NCBI RefSeq assembly: GCF_007362475.1
Contig: NZ_CP041687.1
Location: forward strand, 1,054,001 to 1,118,000
Direction of reading: 5' to 3'
DNA length: 64,000 nt
Origin: Chryseobacterium sp. SNU WT5
GTDB lineage: Bacteria; Bacteroidota; Bacteroidia; Flavobacteriales; Weeksellaceae
The translations under genes were made by a program, and so were the position numbers. This document shows positions 18,022-25,942 of this stretch, piece after piece; the stretch's first letter is position 1, and the number at the start of each line of letters is the position of its first letter. The notes beneath the pieces are model-generated. The model saw only the letters and a program-made list of their open reading frames with translations. It was not told the DNA's origin and made no database searches.

Positions 18022-18474
18022 TTATAAACTGTCTCTTTTTTGTGTCATCCATTGTATCATTTCCTGCTTTTCAGCTTTTGTAAATTTTGCATCCTTATGT
18101 ATGATGGTGTAGGAGCTCAAAGGCATTTCGTCATCTTGTATCTGACTGGCTATCGCTTTCAATTTGCTTTTTCTCCGCCTTACAGATAAGGAATCCCATT
18201 CACTAAAATTCAGTTCTTTTTTTCCATCAATAACATGGTTTTCCAAAAACTTTGCAACCGGCTGAATCTTGCTGTACCATGGATAATTGGTATTATTACT
18301 GTGGCAATCATAGCACGAGGTCAGCAACTTATTTTTAATATTTGCCGGAACCTTATTAGCCACCAGAAAATCGGCTTTTGAAATGGTCTGACTTTTATTA
18401 ATTTGTTTTGGCAGAAATTGTATCCCAACAAATACGATAAATAAAACGACTGCTATGATCTTGAAAATTTTCAT
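18022..18474 (-). CDS. Heme-binding domain protein (single c-type heme motif)
   Basis: This 150-residue protein has an N-terminal membrane/signal segment (about 5-20) and one c-type heme site, CYDCH (near residues 54-58), in the context [20 protein letters not shown]. This is the Haem_bd family, small periplasmic cytochrome-like proteins. It could supply electron transfer for periplasmic copper redox chemistry, but that is inferred from neighbours only. It begins 1 bp after the stop of DUF3347 copy 2 and is followed 17 bp later by copy 1, so the three are one transcript. Confidence 0.85.
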   Translation of the reverse strand: MKIFKIIAVVLFIVFVGIQFLPKQINKSQTISKADFLVANKVPANIKNKLLTSCYDCHSNNTNYPWYSKIQPVAKFLENHVIDGKKELNFSEWDSLSVRRRKSKLKAIASQIQDDEMPLSSYTIIHKDAKFTKAEKQEMIQWMTQKRDSL

Positions 18475-18475
18475 T

Positions 18476-19048
18476 TTAGTTCAATTCCTTTTCCATTTTT
18501 CCACAATCAATCATTTTCTCACCATAATAAGGATTTTGCACCTCTTTGCTTGAACTTAACCAGTTGCTTCCGCCATCATACATGGGACAGGACATTTCAT
18601 AAACTTTGGAATCTGCGCCTGTAATTGCGATCATGTCTGTTACGTCTTTTGACAATGCTTTGAAATGCTCCCGTTGGTGTTCAATTTCACTCATAGAAAT
18701 ATGTTCTGCGTGTTCTTTTGCATCTACAATAATATCTTTCAATGTTTTTTGCTGTTGCTCTGTGTAAGTGCTCATATCAAAATTATTCAATGCTGTTTCC
18801 ATTGCAAGTCCTGCTTTTGCGGCTTCGTCTTTATTTGTTGCTACCAAAGCGTCTTTAATTGTTATATAATCTGCTACGATCTGTTTTGCGCTTGTAGATT
18901 GCGCATCAGTTGTTGACATTTCGCCAGATTTCATCATGGTGTTGTCCATCGTGGTTTCCTTTGAAGATTTATTTTCATTGCAGGAAAAGGCAGTAAAACT
19001 TAATATAACTGCTGTTGCAATTGTTGCTGTAATTTTTAAATTTGTCAT
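18476..19048 (-). CDS. DUF3347 lipoprotein (copy 2)
   Basis: This 190-residue predicted lipoprotein has a lipobox-like FSCNE cleavage region at about residue 22 after a hydrophobic signal. A Met/Thr/Ser-rich linker leads into the DUF3347 domain (about 50-190). All signature residues are kept: EHAEHI, EHQREHF, CPMY...NWLSSS, NPYYGEKM and DCG. It is closely similar to copy 1 and starts the three-gene group with the heme protein. About 295 bp of AT-rich, apparently non-coding DNA separates it from copy 3 and should contain its promoter. Confidence 0.83.
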   Translation of the reverse strand: MTNLKITATIATAVILSFTAFSCNENKSSKETTMDNTMMKSGEMSTTDAQSTSAKQIVADYITIKDALVATNKDEAAKAGLAMETALNNFDMSTYTEQQQKTLKDIIVDAKEHAEHISMSEIEHQREHFKALSKDVTDMIAITGADSKVYEMSCPMYDGGSNWLSSSKEVQNPYYGEKMIDCGKMEKELN

Positions 19049-19343
19049 TTTTTAATATTTATTGTATAGATTTCATCTGCAAAATTAACCTATGAATACT
19101 ATTTTTCATATGATAATTTGGTTTAAGATAGATACAATTCGGTTAAAGAAATAATTTTCAGTTGCTTAAAATTGAAGCAGTGAAAGTTGTAATTTAGAGA
19201 AATTAAAATCAGAAATTTGATCAAAATTAGATTCAATAAATTTTAGATTAAAGTAGAACAAACTCATTAAGAATATGATTCTACTTTAATTAAGAATTGA
19301 AAGGAATTTTTTACTCATGTTGCAAAAAAGACCTCAATTGAAT

Positions 19344-19814
19344 TTATTTTAATTCTGATTTCATACTTCCGCAAGTAAGCATAGCGCTACCATAAAAAGG
19401 ATTTTTAACTTCTTTTTGAGCGCTTAACCAAGAGGCATCCTGCATCGGGCAATAAAGTACAAATACAGAAGAATCTGCCATTTTAAACTTTTTTGCCAAT
19501 TCAATCATGTTAGCAGATAATTTTGCAAAAGATTCCCGCTGGGTTTCTATACTTCTGCTTTCTGCAATGGTGGAAGCATCTTTTCGAAGTACGTCCAGAT
19601 TGCCTTCCGACAAAACTTTATAATCTACCATAGAGACAGATTTTATAAACTCGTTCGCTGCTTTTGAGGCGGCGTCTGAATTGTCTGTAACCAAAGCATC
19701 TTTGATGCTTATATAGTTCTGGTACAATTTAGATATTGAGGCATCAGTCGTTTGAGCTGATAAATTTAGAATTGAAAATATTGAGAATAATGCTGTGAAA
19801 ATTAATTTTTTCAT
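19344..19814 (-). CDS. DUF3347 protein, divergent (copy 3)
   Basis: The 156-residue exported protein has a signal peptide about 1-20 (ending LSAQT). It aligns with the other DUF3347 copies but has lost the conserved histidines. Where they read AEHI...HQREHF, it reads AESR...TQRESF. The C-terminal CPMQ...WLS, NPFYG and TCG elements remain. It also lacks the Met-rich linker. It may have changed ligand or metal, or serve a structural role. It is transcribed leftwards about 90 bp downstream of the HYC_CC_PP gene. Confidence 0.78.
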   Translation of the reverse strand: MKKLIFTALFSIFSILNLSAQTTDASISKLYQNYISIKDALVTDNSDAASKAANEFIKSVSMVDYKVLSEGNLDVLRKDASTIAESRSIETQRESFAKLSANMIELAKKFKMADSSVFVLYCPMQDASWLSAQKEVKNPFYGSAMLTCGSMKSELK

Positions 19815-19907
19815 TGTAATAATTTTAGATTGTTTTTGATAAAGAATTGTCCAAAAAACTGGACATGATTACTAATCATTTTTCAGATGAAAAATGAGGA
19901 CTTTATT

Positions 19908-20285
19908 TTAAATTCTAAAATTACAATAAGAAATAAATAAGGGCAATTCTGCCTTATCCGGTGGTGCTTTTACTAGAATAGAAAATTGATTGCTTTCTAG
20001 AACAGGTGTTAAGAAATCTGCATAGAATACTTGTGAAATGATGGCTACAAAAGGTGCGTCCGCAATAAATGAAATATCTGCCTTTTGAGCGGCATCTGTT
20101 TTTAAAACTTTAATCTCACTTTTGCAGCAGTCATTCATCTTCTCTTTACCACAGAGTCCGCAAGTGTTGGTGGAAGTTGAAAACGATGTAAAAACCTTAT
20201 CCATACAATAATGAATATTATAAACCATTCCGGATGAAAATCCGAAATAGAAAACTGTAAACATTATGGCTAAATACTTTTTCAT
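19908..20285 (-). CDS. HYC_CC_PP family small exported protein
   Basis: The family is named for three conserved motifs, all seen here: HYC (IHYCMDKV), CC (NDCCKSE) and PP (VKAPPDKAE). The length of about 125 residues from ATG 20285 is normal; a TTG at 20297 would add four residues. A signal peptide occupies the first about 20 residues. The Cys/His content and frequent location beside copper genes in Bacteroidetes suggest metal handling in the envelope, but the function is unproven. A CGLCG pair adds two more possible thiol ligands. Confidence 0.8.
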   Translation of the reverse strand: MKKYLAIMFTVFYFGFSSGMVYNIHYCMDKVFTSFSTSTNTCGLCGKEKMNDCCKSEIKVLKTDAAQKADISFIADAPFVAIISQVFYADFLTPVLESNQFSILVKAPPDKAELPLFISYCNFRI

Positions 20286-20362
20286 AAGGTTGTACAAAGA
20301 TACGAAACAGAAGGAAAAAGATTTATATAATTACATCTTTTATTGGTAAAATTCGGTATTTC

Positions 20363-20455
20363 TCATTTTAAATGTGAATGGTTTAATATGTTAAGACAAC
20401 AATCAAATTCATATAGAAGTGGCGTGCCGGTTTCTATCTCAACTTTCTCTATATT
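20363..20455 (-). pseudogene. Remnant resembling the C-terminus of a phosphoglycerate mutase
   Basis: Thirty codons ending in TGA at 20363 read VEIETGTPLLYEFD followed by LNILNHSHLK. This resembles the C-terminal strand of 2,3-bisphosphoglycerate-dependent phosphoglycerate mutases (consensus around IPTGxPLVYELD...L). No start or upstream part exists; it abuts the remnant at 20449-20538 in another frame. Confidence 0.4.
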
Positions 20456-20538
20456 GCAATGAGGAAATTTTGCTTGTTGATCGCATCGGCTACTCTTTTA
20501 CCAATGACGTCATATCCTATTAATCCTATATTCTTCAT
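20449..20538 (-). pseudogene. Remnant resembling the N-terminus of a type II GAPDH
   Basis: From ATG 20538 the frame reads MKNIGLIGYDVIGKRVADAI, then NKQ, before running into the mutase-like remnant and a stop. The pattern GYxxIGKRVADAI-x-KQ is characteristic of the nucleotide-binding start of archaeal-type (type II) glyceraldehyde-3-phosphate dehydrogenases. About 23 residues survive. One deletion that joined the start of this gene to the end of the next explains both remnants. Confidence 0.5.
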
Positions 20539-20673
20539 TTTGTTGTATTTTTAAATTTAACTTTACAATAATTTGATCTGATTAAAAAGCATATTAAGTA
20601 AACAGGAAAAAGAAATTTTCACCTTCTTCAACTTGTCTACTTCACATACTTTTAAAATTTTTACAGATTGTCA

Positions 20674-20931
20674 TTAGCCACAACCACAGCCACCAGATTT
20701 TTTTGGTGCACCATCACCTTCGGAGCTCCCTGCAATACTGTAATGTCCTTCTTTCGACAAAGCATGCTTTAAGTCTGCATCACTTATGGAGTGATTAGTC
20801 TCTAAATTAGCTACTGGTGGATTTAGAGTGACATTCACTGTTTCTACGCCCTCTATTGTTTTCAGCGCTTTCTCTACACTTTTAATACAACCTCCGCAGG
20901 ACATGCCGTTAATTTCTACTACTTGATTCAT
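20674..20931 (-). CDS. CopZ-like copper chaperone (HMA domain)
   Basis: This 85-residue cytoplasmic protein has one heavy-metal-associated domain with the Cu-binding Cys12/Cys15 pair in GMSCGGC and the usual ferredoxin-like pattern. A Gly/Ser-rich tail ends in GGCGCG, giving two extra cysteines. Such proteins hand Cu+ to P1B ATPases such as 14581-17079 or to sensors. The tail resembles ends of other metal-loaded proteins and is longer than in classical CopZ (about 70 residues). It stands alone, upstream of the remnant region. Confidence 0.87.
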   Translation of the reverse strand: MNQVVEINGMSCGGCIKSVEKALKTIEGVETVNVTLNPPVANLETNHSISDADLKHALSKEGHYSIAGSSEGDGAPKKSGGCGCG

Positions 20932-21036
20932 AATGATATATTTAAATTGTTAAAAAATTGTTTTATTATAAATTTGTCTTTTTAATTTGATTAAAGAAAT
21001 CTCTACGATTTCAGTTTTGTATTCTTGTAGCTCATT

Positions 21037-22386
21037 CTATTTTTCTGCATCTGCTTCGTCTTCCATTCCCATTGCCATTTCCCCGTTAACATTGGTGTGA
21101 GAAGCCATAAATAATCGCTCCGCAATGAATATCAAAACAATCCCAATCGCTGCCACAATTAATATTAAAGGATCACTTAAATATTTTATATAGAGAAAAG
21201 CAGAAAGTATGGCGACGTCCATTACAATCGCAATTAGTGGAATAGCAGGTTGAAATTTCACTTCCTTCCTCAAATGCTTAAACAAACCCCAGTGAATTGC
21301 AATATCCATGATTAAATAAAAGATGGCTCCTATCGATGCTATTCGCGTTAAATTGAGCAACATCGTGAGCAAAATAGCGAGAGTCACAGTAAAGATGAGT
21401 GCTGGGTTTTTAAAATTTCCCATCCGTTTTAATGATGGCACCTGTTTCATACTGCTCAACATTCCTAATAATCTGGAAGAGGAAAAAACGCTGGCTATCA
21501 CTCCTGAAAATGTTGCTATAATGGCAAGTAAAATAGTGATCCAGGAACCCCAAACTCCAAAAACCGGTTTTGCAGCAGCCGCCAAAGCATAATCTTTTGC
21601 TTCGATAATTTCGGGGATACTTAATCCGCCCGCTACAGAAAGTGCCAACGTGACATAAATAAAAGTACAAATCACAATAGAGATAATTATTGAACGTCGG
21701 ACATTTTTATGTGGATTTACAATATCCCCACCTTGATTAGTAATGGTGGTAAAACCTTTATAAGCAAGAATGGCCAACGCTAACGCCGCGATAAAACCAA
21801 AACTTTGTGGCAGTTCTGCTGCATTTTTAGCAATATAATCGCCTTTAATATCTGCAATTCCTGAAACGATGAGTCCTGCAACAGCGAGTAATGCAATACC
21901 TGCGACCTTTATAATTGCTGTAAAGGTGGCAGTTGCACCAATCACTTTATTTCCTAAAATATTAATGATATACGCTGTCACCAAAAGTAAAACACCAAGA
22001 ATCGAAGCGTAACCCGAAAAACTATCTGGAAACAAACGAAGGGTATAGGCTCCAAAAGTACCGGCTACCAAACTTTCTGAAACAACCATTGAAACATACA
22101 TTAGCAAAGAAAAAACGCCTGTAGTCGTTCCGGGTCCATAAGACTTATTTAAAAATTTCACGACGCCTCCCGAAGAGGGAAAAGCATTTGAAAATTTCAC
22201 GTAAGAATAAGAACTAAATCCGACCACTATTGCACCTGCAACGAAAACTATGGGAAATAAATCTCCTACTAATTCTGCGATCTGTCCCATCAATACAAAT
22301 ATCCCCGCCCCAATCATCACTCCCGTTCCCAATGAAATGGAACCTATGAGGGATAGTTTGTTTTTTTCGGTTTGGGAATTTTTCAT
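21037..22386 (-). CDS. APC-family amino acid permease
   Basis: This 449-residue membrane protein of the amino acid-polyamine-organocation superfamily starts with the typical LSLIGSISLGTGVMIGAGIFVLMG segment of helix 1 and continues with about 12 membrane helices. The substrate cannot be told from sequence. Similar permeases are often found in metal and stress islands of Bacteroidetes. The C-terminal tail is short and acidic and contains several Met residues. It is preceded by the DUF5676 and SHOCT-type small membrane proteins on the same strand, with about 100 bp between, so co-transcription is possible. Confidence 0.82.
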   Translation of the reverse strand: MKNSQTEKNKLSLIGSISLGTGVMIGAGIFVLMGQIAELVGDLFPIVFVAGAIVVGFSSYSYVKFSNAFPSSGGVVKFLNKSYGPGTTTGVFSLLMYVSMVVSESLVAGTFGAYTLRLFPDSFSGYASILGVLLLVTAYIINILGNKVIGATATFTAIIKVAGIALLAVAGLIVSGIADIKGDYIAKNAAELPQSFGFIAALALAILAYKGFTTITNQGGDIVNPHKNVRRSIIISIVICTFIYVTLALSVAGGLSIPEIIEAKDYALAAAAKPVFGVWGSWITILLAIIATFSGVIASVFSSSRLLGMLSSMKQVPSLKRMGNFKNPALIFTVTLAILLTMLLNLTRIASIGAIFYLIMDIAIHWGLFKHLRKEVKFQPAIPLIAIVMDVAILSAFLYIKYLSDPLILIVAAIGIVLIFIAERLFMASHTNVNGEMAMGMEDEADAEK

Positions 22387-22489
22387 ATTTAAAATCTGTT
22401 TTTATTTGATTTAAAGAATTGGTGAAAGCAATTGAGATTTCCAATTACTTCGCTGAATAACAATCTTAATCTATCTAACTTATTAGAAC

Positions 22490-22789
22490 TTAAAAACTCT
22501 CTGCTGATTTTATATCGTGTGTTTTGATCTGCGCGTTGTAAAAAGCCGCAATGAAAGCACCCACAATAAATCCTAAAATAAATGTTTGTAAGATTCCAAG
22601 TAAGGCTTCCGGTAAAGACACATTCATTCTAATAATGGTCGTAACATCCAGGCCGTGCAACAAACTATTGAAAAAAATTATTGCACCTTCTTTTCCGGCG
22701 GTAACCATCACCAACATACAACCCAAATAAATAATTGCACCTGTTAGCCCTAAAGCAAATCCCAGTTTTTTTACATTTAATTTGTACAT
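22490..22789 (-). CDS. DUF5676-family small membrane protein
   Basis: This 99-residue protein has two membrane helices (about 10-29 and 62-85), with NVKKLGFALGLTGAIIYLGCML at the start and FILGFIVGAFIAAFYN near the end. It matches the DUF5676 family seen beside heavy-metal efflux genes; no function is known. It starts 16 bp downstream of the SHOCT protein stop and is likely in the same transcript. Confidence 0.72.
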   Translation of the reverse strand: MYKLNVKKLGFALGLTGAIIYLGCMLVMVTAGKEGAIIFFNSLLHGLDVTTIIRMNVSLPEALLGILQTFILGFIVGAFIAAFYNAQIKTHDIKSAESF

Positions 22790-22805
22790 AATATTTTTTT
22801 AAAGG

Positions 22806-23024
22806 TTAAGTAGCCGAATTGATAATTGTTTTCGCCTCATTAAATTCCTCCTTGCTTATCTCGCCTTGGGCAAATCTTTTTTTCAAAATATCTAATGGGC
22901 TTTCTTTTTTATTTTTTTGATAAGGAATATCTGCGGGAATAAAAAATATCCAGGCTAAAAATAAGAACCATAGGATCCACCAGATTAGGTGCATACCTCC
23001 AAAACTTCCGTCGTAGTAGTGCAT
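22806..23024 (-). CDS. SHOCT-domain small membrane protein
   Basis: The 72-residue product starts at ATG 23024; a longer frame to 23075 adds an unlikely leader. An aromatic-rich membrane helix (HLIWWILWFLFLAWIFFIP) is followed by a C-terminal SHOCT motif (DILKKRFAQGEISKEEFNEAK). SHOCT domains are short oligomerisation or tethering modules often fused to membrane segments. Proteins of this make-up are common in copper islands of Bacteroidetes. It lies between a Met-rich lipoprotein and DUF5676 on the same strand. Confidence 0.78.
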   Translation of the reverse strand: MHYYDGSFGGMHLIWWILWFLFLAWIFFIPADIPYQKNKKESPLDILKKRFAQGEISKEEFNEAKTIINSAT

Positions 23025-23126
23025 AATTTTAATTTTTAAGTTGTTAATAATTAGTTTCAATAACTGTATTTGCAAGTGCTATTGCTTTATTTTGCACGTC
23101 ACATTTTTATTTTTCCAGTATTATTT

Positions 23127-23606
23127 CTAATGATGATTTTTATGATCATCCATTACTGGCGAATCGCCTGTACTCATCTTTTTCATTCCCTTCATATCCA
23201 TACCTTTACCCTCCATCATTGTTGTGCAGGACTTCATACAATCCTTGCTCATCATACCTTTATCGTGCATTTTCTTCATCATTGTTCCCATCATTTTACC
23301 ATCTTTCATCATACCGTCCATCATGGAGTGCATCATTGTGCTGTCCTTCATCATCATTTTCATTTGATCTTCCTTCATCATTGACCCCATCATATTTTCT
23401 TTTCCCTGCATCATTGGCATTGCACTACTATTTCCCATTGCAATTCCCATGAATTCTTTTTTATATTGCGAATTTTCTGCAATTGTTTTAATAGCTTCCT
23501 GTCTTTGAGCAGGATTTTCAAGCATTGATTTCACTGATGACTGTTGTACACAACTGCTTAAGACGATAAGTCCAAATGCAGATAAAGTGATTGCTAAATT
23601 TTTCAT
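23127..23606 (-). CDS. Methionine-rich copper-binding lipoprotein (predicted)
   Basis: The 159-residue exported lipoprotein has lipobox LSSC at about residues 16-19. From about residue 55 on, nearly every third residue is Met, with MM pairs, HSMMDGMM, MKDSTMM, and scattered His, Cys and Lys; it ends in DDHKNHH. The composition suits loose, high-capacity Cu(I) binding in the periplasm. No enzymatic domain is seen. The first 50 residues, before the Met-rich part, resemble a small helical domain. It is first in the row with SHOCT and DUF5676. Family name uncertain. Confidence 0.72.
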   Translation of the reverse strand: MKNLAITLSAFGLIVLSSCVQQSSVKSMLENPAQRQEAIKTIAENSQYKKEFMGIAMGNSSAMPMMQGKENMMGSMMKEDQMKMMMKDSTMMHSMMDGMMKDGKMMGTMMKKMHDKGMMSKDCMKSCTTMMEGKGMDMKGMKKMSTGDSPVMDDHKNHH

Positions 23607-24089
23607 AATATTGATTTTGTAATTATATGTTCATAAATCGATTTGAAAATTGGTAGAAGTCAAAATATAAAGTACAGCGATATTAACTGCAATTAGTTTT
23701 ACAGCATAGAATTTTGACTAATGTTGATGTCACGATTAAAAAGACCGGTGATAGAATTGTAGATAACAATAATTAATTCTATCAATTTTTGAAGAGAACT
23801 TTCGCATTCGAATTATCCATCATCTCTTCTCTAATGTATAATTCTTCGAAAAAGTTTACTGACTAATGTCGGAGCATAGATGCTCAATGTAACTTGGGTT
23901 TTATTACTTCCAAGATTTACTTTTGTTTGGAACAAAATAGACTTTGCAAAAATAATTTGCAGAGATTTTTTACACTGCTTTGAAGGGAAACCCTTGAAAT
24001 TTAAATGTTTAAGTCTTTGGATATTTATTTCTTACTATACAAATGTAGGAAATCAAATTTCCATCCCTTGGTAGAATTCGGTTTATTAC
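23607..24089. other. Intergenic region, no gene recognised
   Basis: These 483 AT-rich bases lie between the Met-rich lipoprotein and the AraC/HMA regulator gene, both on the minus strand. A plus-strand frame at 23880-24074 has no family features and I regard it as chance. The region should hold the promoter of the lipoprotein row; no clear TAnnTTTG element was found. Confidence 0.5.
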
Positions 24090-24647
24090 TTACACAATAT
24101 CATCGATAGATTTTCTATCCCACTTCCGAATATTTTTAAATTCCGTCATAGACATCCCTGTTTCATGTTTAAACTGTTTCGCTAAATGTCCACTGTTGTT
24201 ATAATCTAAAGTGTAGGCTATTTCTGAAAAATTCAATTCTCCTAACTGGATCATTTCCTTTACTTTTTCCATCTGTAAATTAATCCTGTATTTTTCGATG
24301 GAAATACCTTCCTTTAAACTAAATAATTTACTCAAGACAGGATAAGACTTATTAAAGGTCGAACTTAAAAAAATAGAAAGATTAGAATGGTCTTGATTTT
24401 CAACTTTATTGATAATTGCTGTTTTTATTTTTTCAACCAATACATCTGTTTCGTCTATCAACAATTCAAAACCGAGTTCTTGTAAAATCTTTTCCAATTT
24501 AGAAATCTCAACTGGCGTATCCTGATCCAGCACAACTTGCCCTAATTCCAAAGAATCAATATGATAGCCTAAAGCATTTAGCTCTCGAATCACCGCCGTC
24601 TTACAGCGGTCGCACACCATATTTTTTATATATAAAGTTGTTTTCAT
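24090..24647 (-). CDS. AraC-type regulator with N-terminal HMA-like metal-binding domain
   Basis: The 185-residue protein has an N-terminal ferredoxin-like HMA region with Met-Val-Cys-Asp-Arg-Cys (Cys12, Cys15), usual for Cu(I) binding. Its C-terminal half is an AraC helix-turn-helix pair (about 85-180), including NFSEIAYTLDYNNSGHLAKQF and TGMSMTEFKNIRK. It probably senses copper directly and controls the adjacent efflux genes. It is shorter than most AraC proteins and lacks the cupin domain. It lies 87 bp downstream of the second CusB gene, at the end of the cus-like operon. The domain pairing is seen; copper sensing is inferred. Confidence 0.82.
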   Translation of the reverse strand: MKTTLYIKNMVCDRCKTAVIRELNALGYHIDSLELGQVVLDQDTPVEISKLEKILQELGFELLIDETDVLVEKIKTAIINKVENQDHSNLSIFLSSTFNKSYPVLSKLFSLKEGISIEKYRINLQMEKVKEMIQLGELNFSEIAYTLDYNNSGHLAKQFKHETGMSMTEFKNIRKWDRKSIDDIV

Positions 24648-24734
24648 TTTGGTGTTTTAATGGTTAATAATTTGAATAGTTTTTTTGTAATTTGAATCCA
24701 TGGAGATGTTGAATGCATGAACTTGATGAAAATT

Positions 24735-25931
24735 TTACATATCGTGACCCGCCATTGGATCTGCACCTTTTTTGAAAATATATTCGCTATTGAGCAGATA
24801 AGTTCCCGAAATCACAATCTCATCATCTTCTTTGACGCCCGACAAAATTTCAATACGGTCGTCCGTTTCTAAACCTGTTTTCACCATTTTATTGACGAAG
24901 GTATTTTTTGCAGTTTTTACCCAAACCGTCGCCATTTTTCCATCACGAATCACAGCGTCTGTTGGCAAAGTCAGCGTTTTGCGGGACTCGTTTTCTACCA
25001 AAACATAAACCGGCATTCCGGGTTTTAGCAAATTATCTTTGTTGGGAATGGAAACCCGCACCAGATTTATTCTGCTGGCGGAATTTATTTCTGGATTGGT
25101 AAAATCGATTTTTCCTTCAATTTTCAAATTATCCATATCGGGGATGGAAACGATCACTTTTGTATCCCGATGGATCAGTGCCATTTGCGAAGAATAAACC
25201 TGAGCTTCTGCCCAAAGTGTAGAAAGATCGGCAAGCGTCAAAATGGTTCCACCTTCTGAGAGATATGCACCTTCTGATATATTTAAATCTGTGATGTATC
25301 CTGACCCAGTACTATATATTGTGGTAGTGAGCGGTGCTTTTCGCGTTCTTTCCAACTGGGCGATCTGACCTTTAGACATTCCCCACAGCGAAAGTTTATT
25401 GCGGGAACTTTGGAGCAACTGATCGAAATCGATGGAGGTATTTCCTTTAAAAAGATGTTGCCGCTCTAATGCCAAAAGATATTCCTGTTTGGCATTATTC
25501 AGTTCTTCACTGTAAATTTCTATTAAAGGAGAACCTTGAGGAACGAATTCGCCGATGTTTTTATAGTACAATTTTTCCACTCTGCCCATGACGCGGGAAC
25601 TGACAGAATGCATTTTATACTGATTGAAATTGAGTGTTCCAGTAAGTGTTAATTTGTCGGACAATTCATCATTTCCGAGACTGACTGTTTTTATATTGCC
25701 CAGTTTGATCTGCTCATCATTCAGTACAAGTGCGTTCGGATCATCATTTTTTTTCTTCTCTACAGGAACAAGATCCATATGACAAATGGGACATTTACCA
25801 GGTTTGTCTGCCACGATTTGTGGATGCATTGAGCAGGTGTAGTATATATCGTGGTTCGCGTGTGGATCTTCTTCTTTTTTACAGGAAAAGAGAAAAACCA
25901 GCAGTACCATTACTAGAATATTGAATTTCAT
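24735..25931 (-). CDS. RND periplasmic adaptor, CusB-like (second)
   Basis: This 398-residue membrane-fusion lipoprotein has lipobox LFSCK and a heavy-metal-binding domain at about 28-55 (YTCSMHPQI...CPICHMDLVPV). Barrel-sandwich, alpha-hairpin and beta-barrel segments follow, as in CusB. It would link the inner-membrane RND pump to the TolC-like exit duct and pass Cu/Ag ions. The C-terminus ends MAGHDM, a possible ligand. It is preceded by another adaptor of the same kind 11 bp upstream, so the system has two adaptors. Confident as adaptor; metal specificity is inferred from context. Confidence 0.88.
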   Translation of the reverse strand: MKFNILVMVLLVFLFSCKKEEDPHANHDIYYTCSMHPQIVADKPGKCPICHMDLVPVEKKKNDDPNALVLNDEQIKLGNIKTVSLGNDELSDKLTLTGTLNFNQYKMHSVSSRVMGRVEKLYYKNIGEFVPQGSPLIEIYSEELNNAKQEYLLALERQHLFKGNTSIDFDQLLQSSRNKLSLWGMSKGQIAQLERTRKAPLTTTIYSTGSGYITDLNISEGAYLSEGGTILTLADLSTLWAEAQVYSSQMALIHRDTKVIVSIPDMDNLKIEGKIDFTNPEINSASRINLVRVSIPNKDNLLKPGMPVYVLVENESRKTLTLPTDAVIRDGKMATVWVKTAKNTFVNKMVKTGLETDDRIEILSGVKEDDEIVISGTYLLNSEYIFKKGADPMAGHDM

Positions 25932-25942
25932 TTTTTGTTTAT

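Noticed and set aside
23070-23384. His/Phe-rich plus-strand frame
   Set aside because: Antisense to the Met-rich lipoprotein gene; Met codons read as His on the other strand.
23880-24074. 64-residue plus-strand frame in a long gap
   Set aside because: No start context, family or conservation signal; neighbours are on the other strand.
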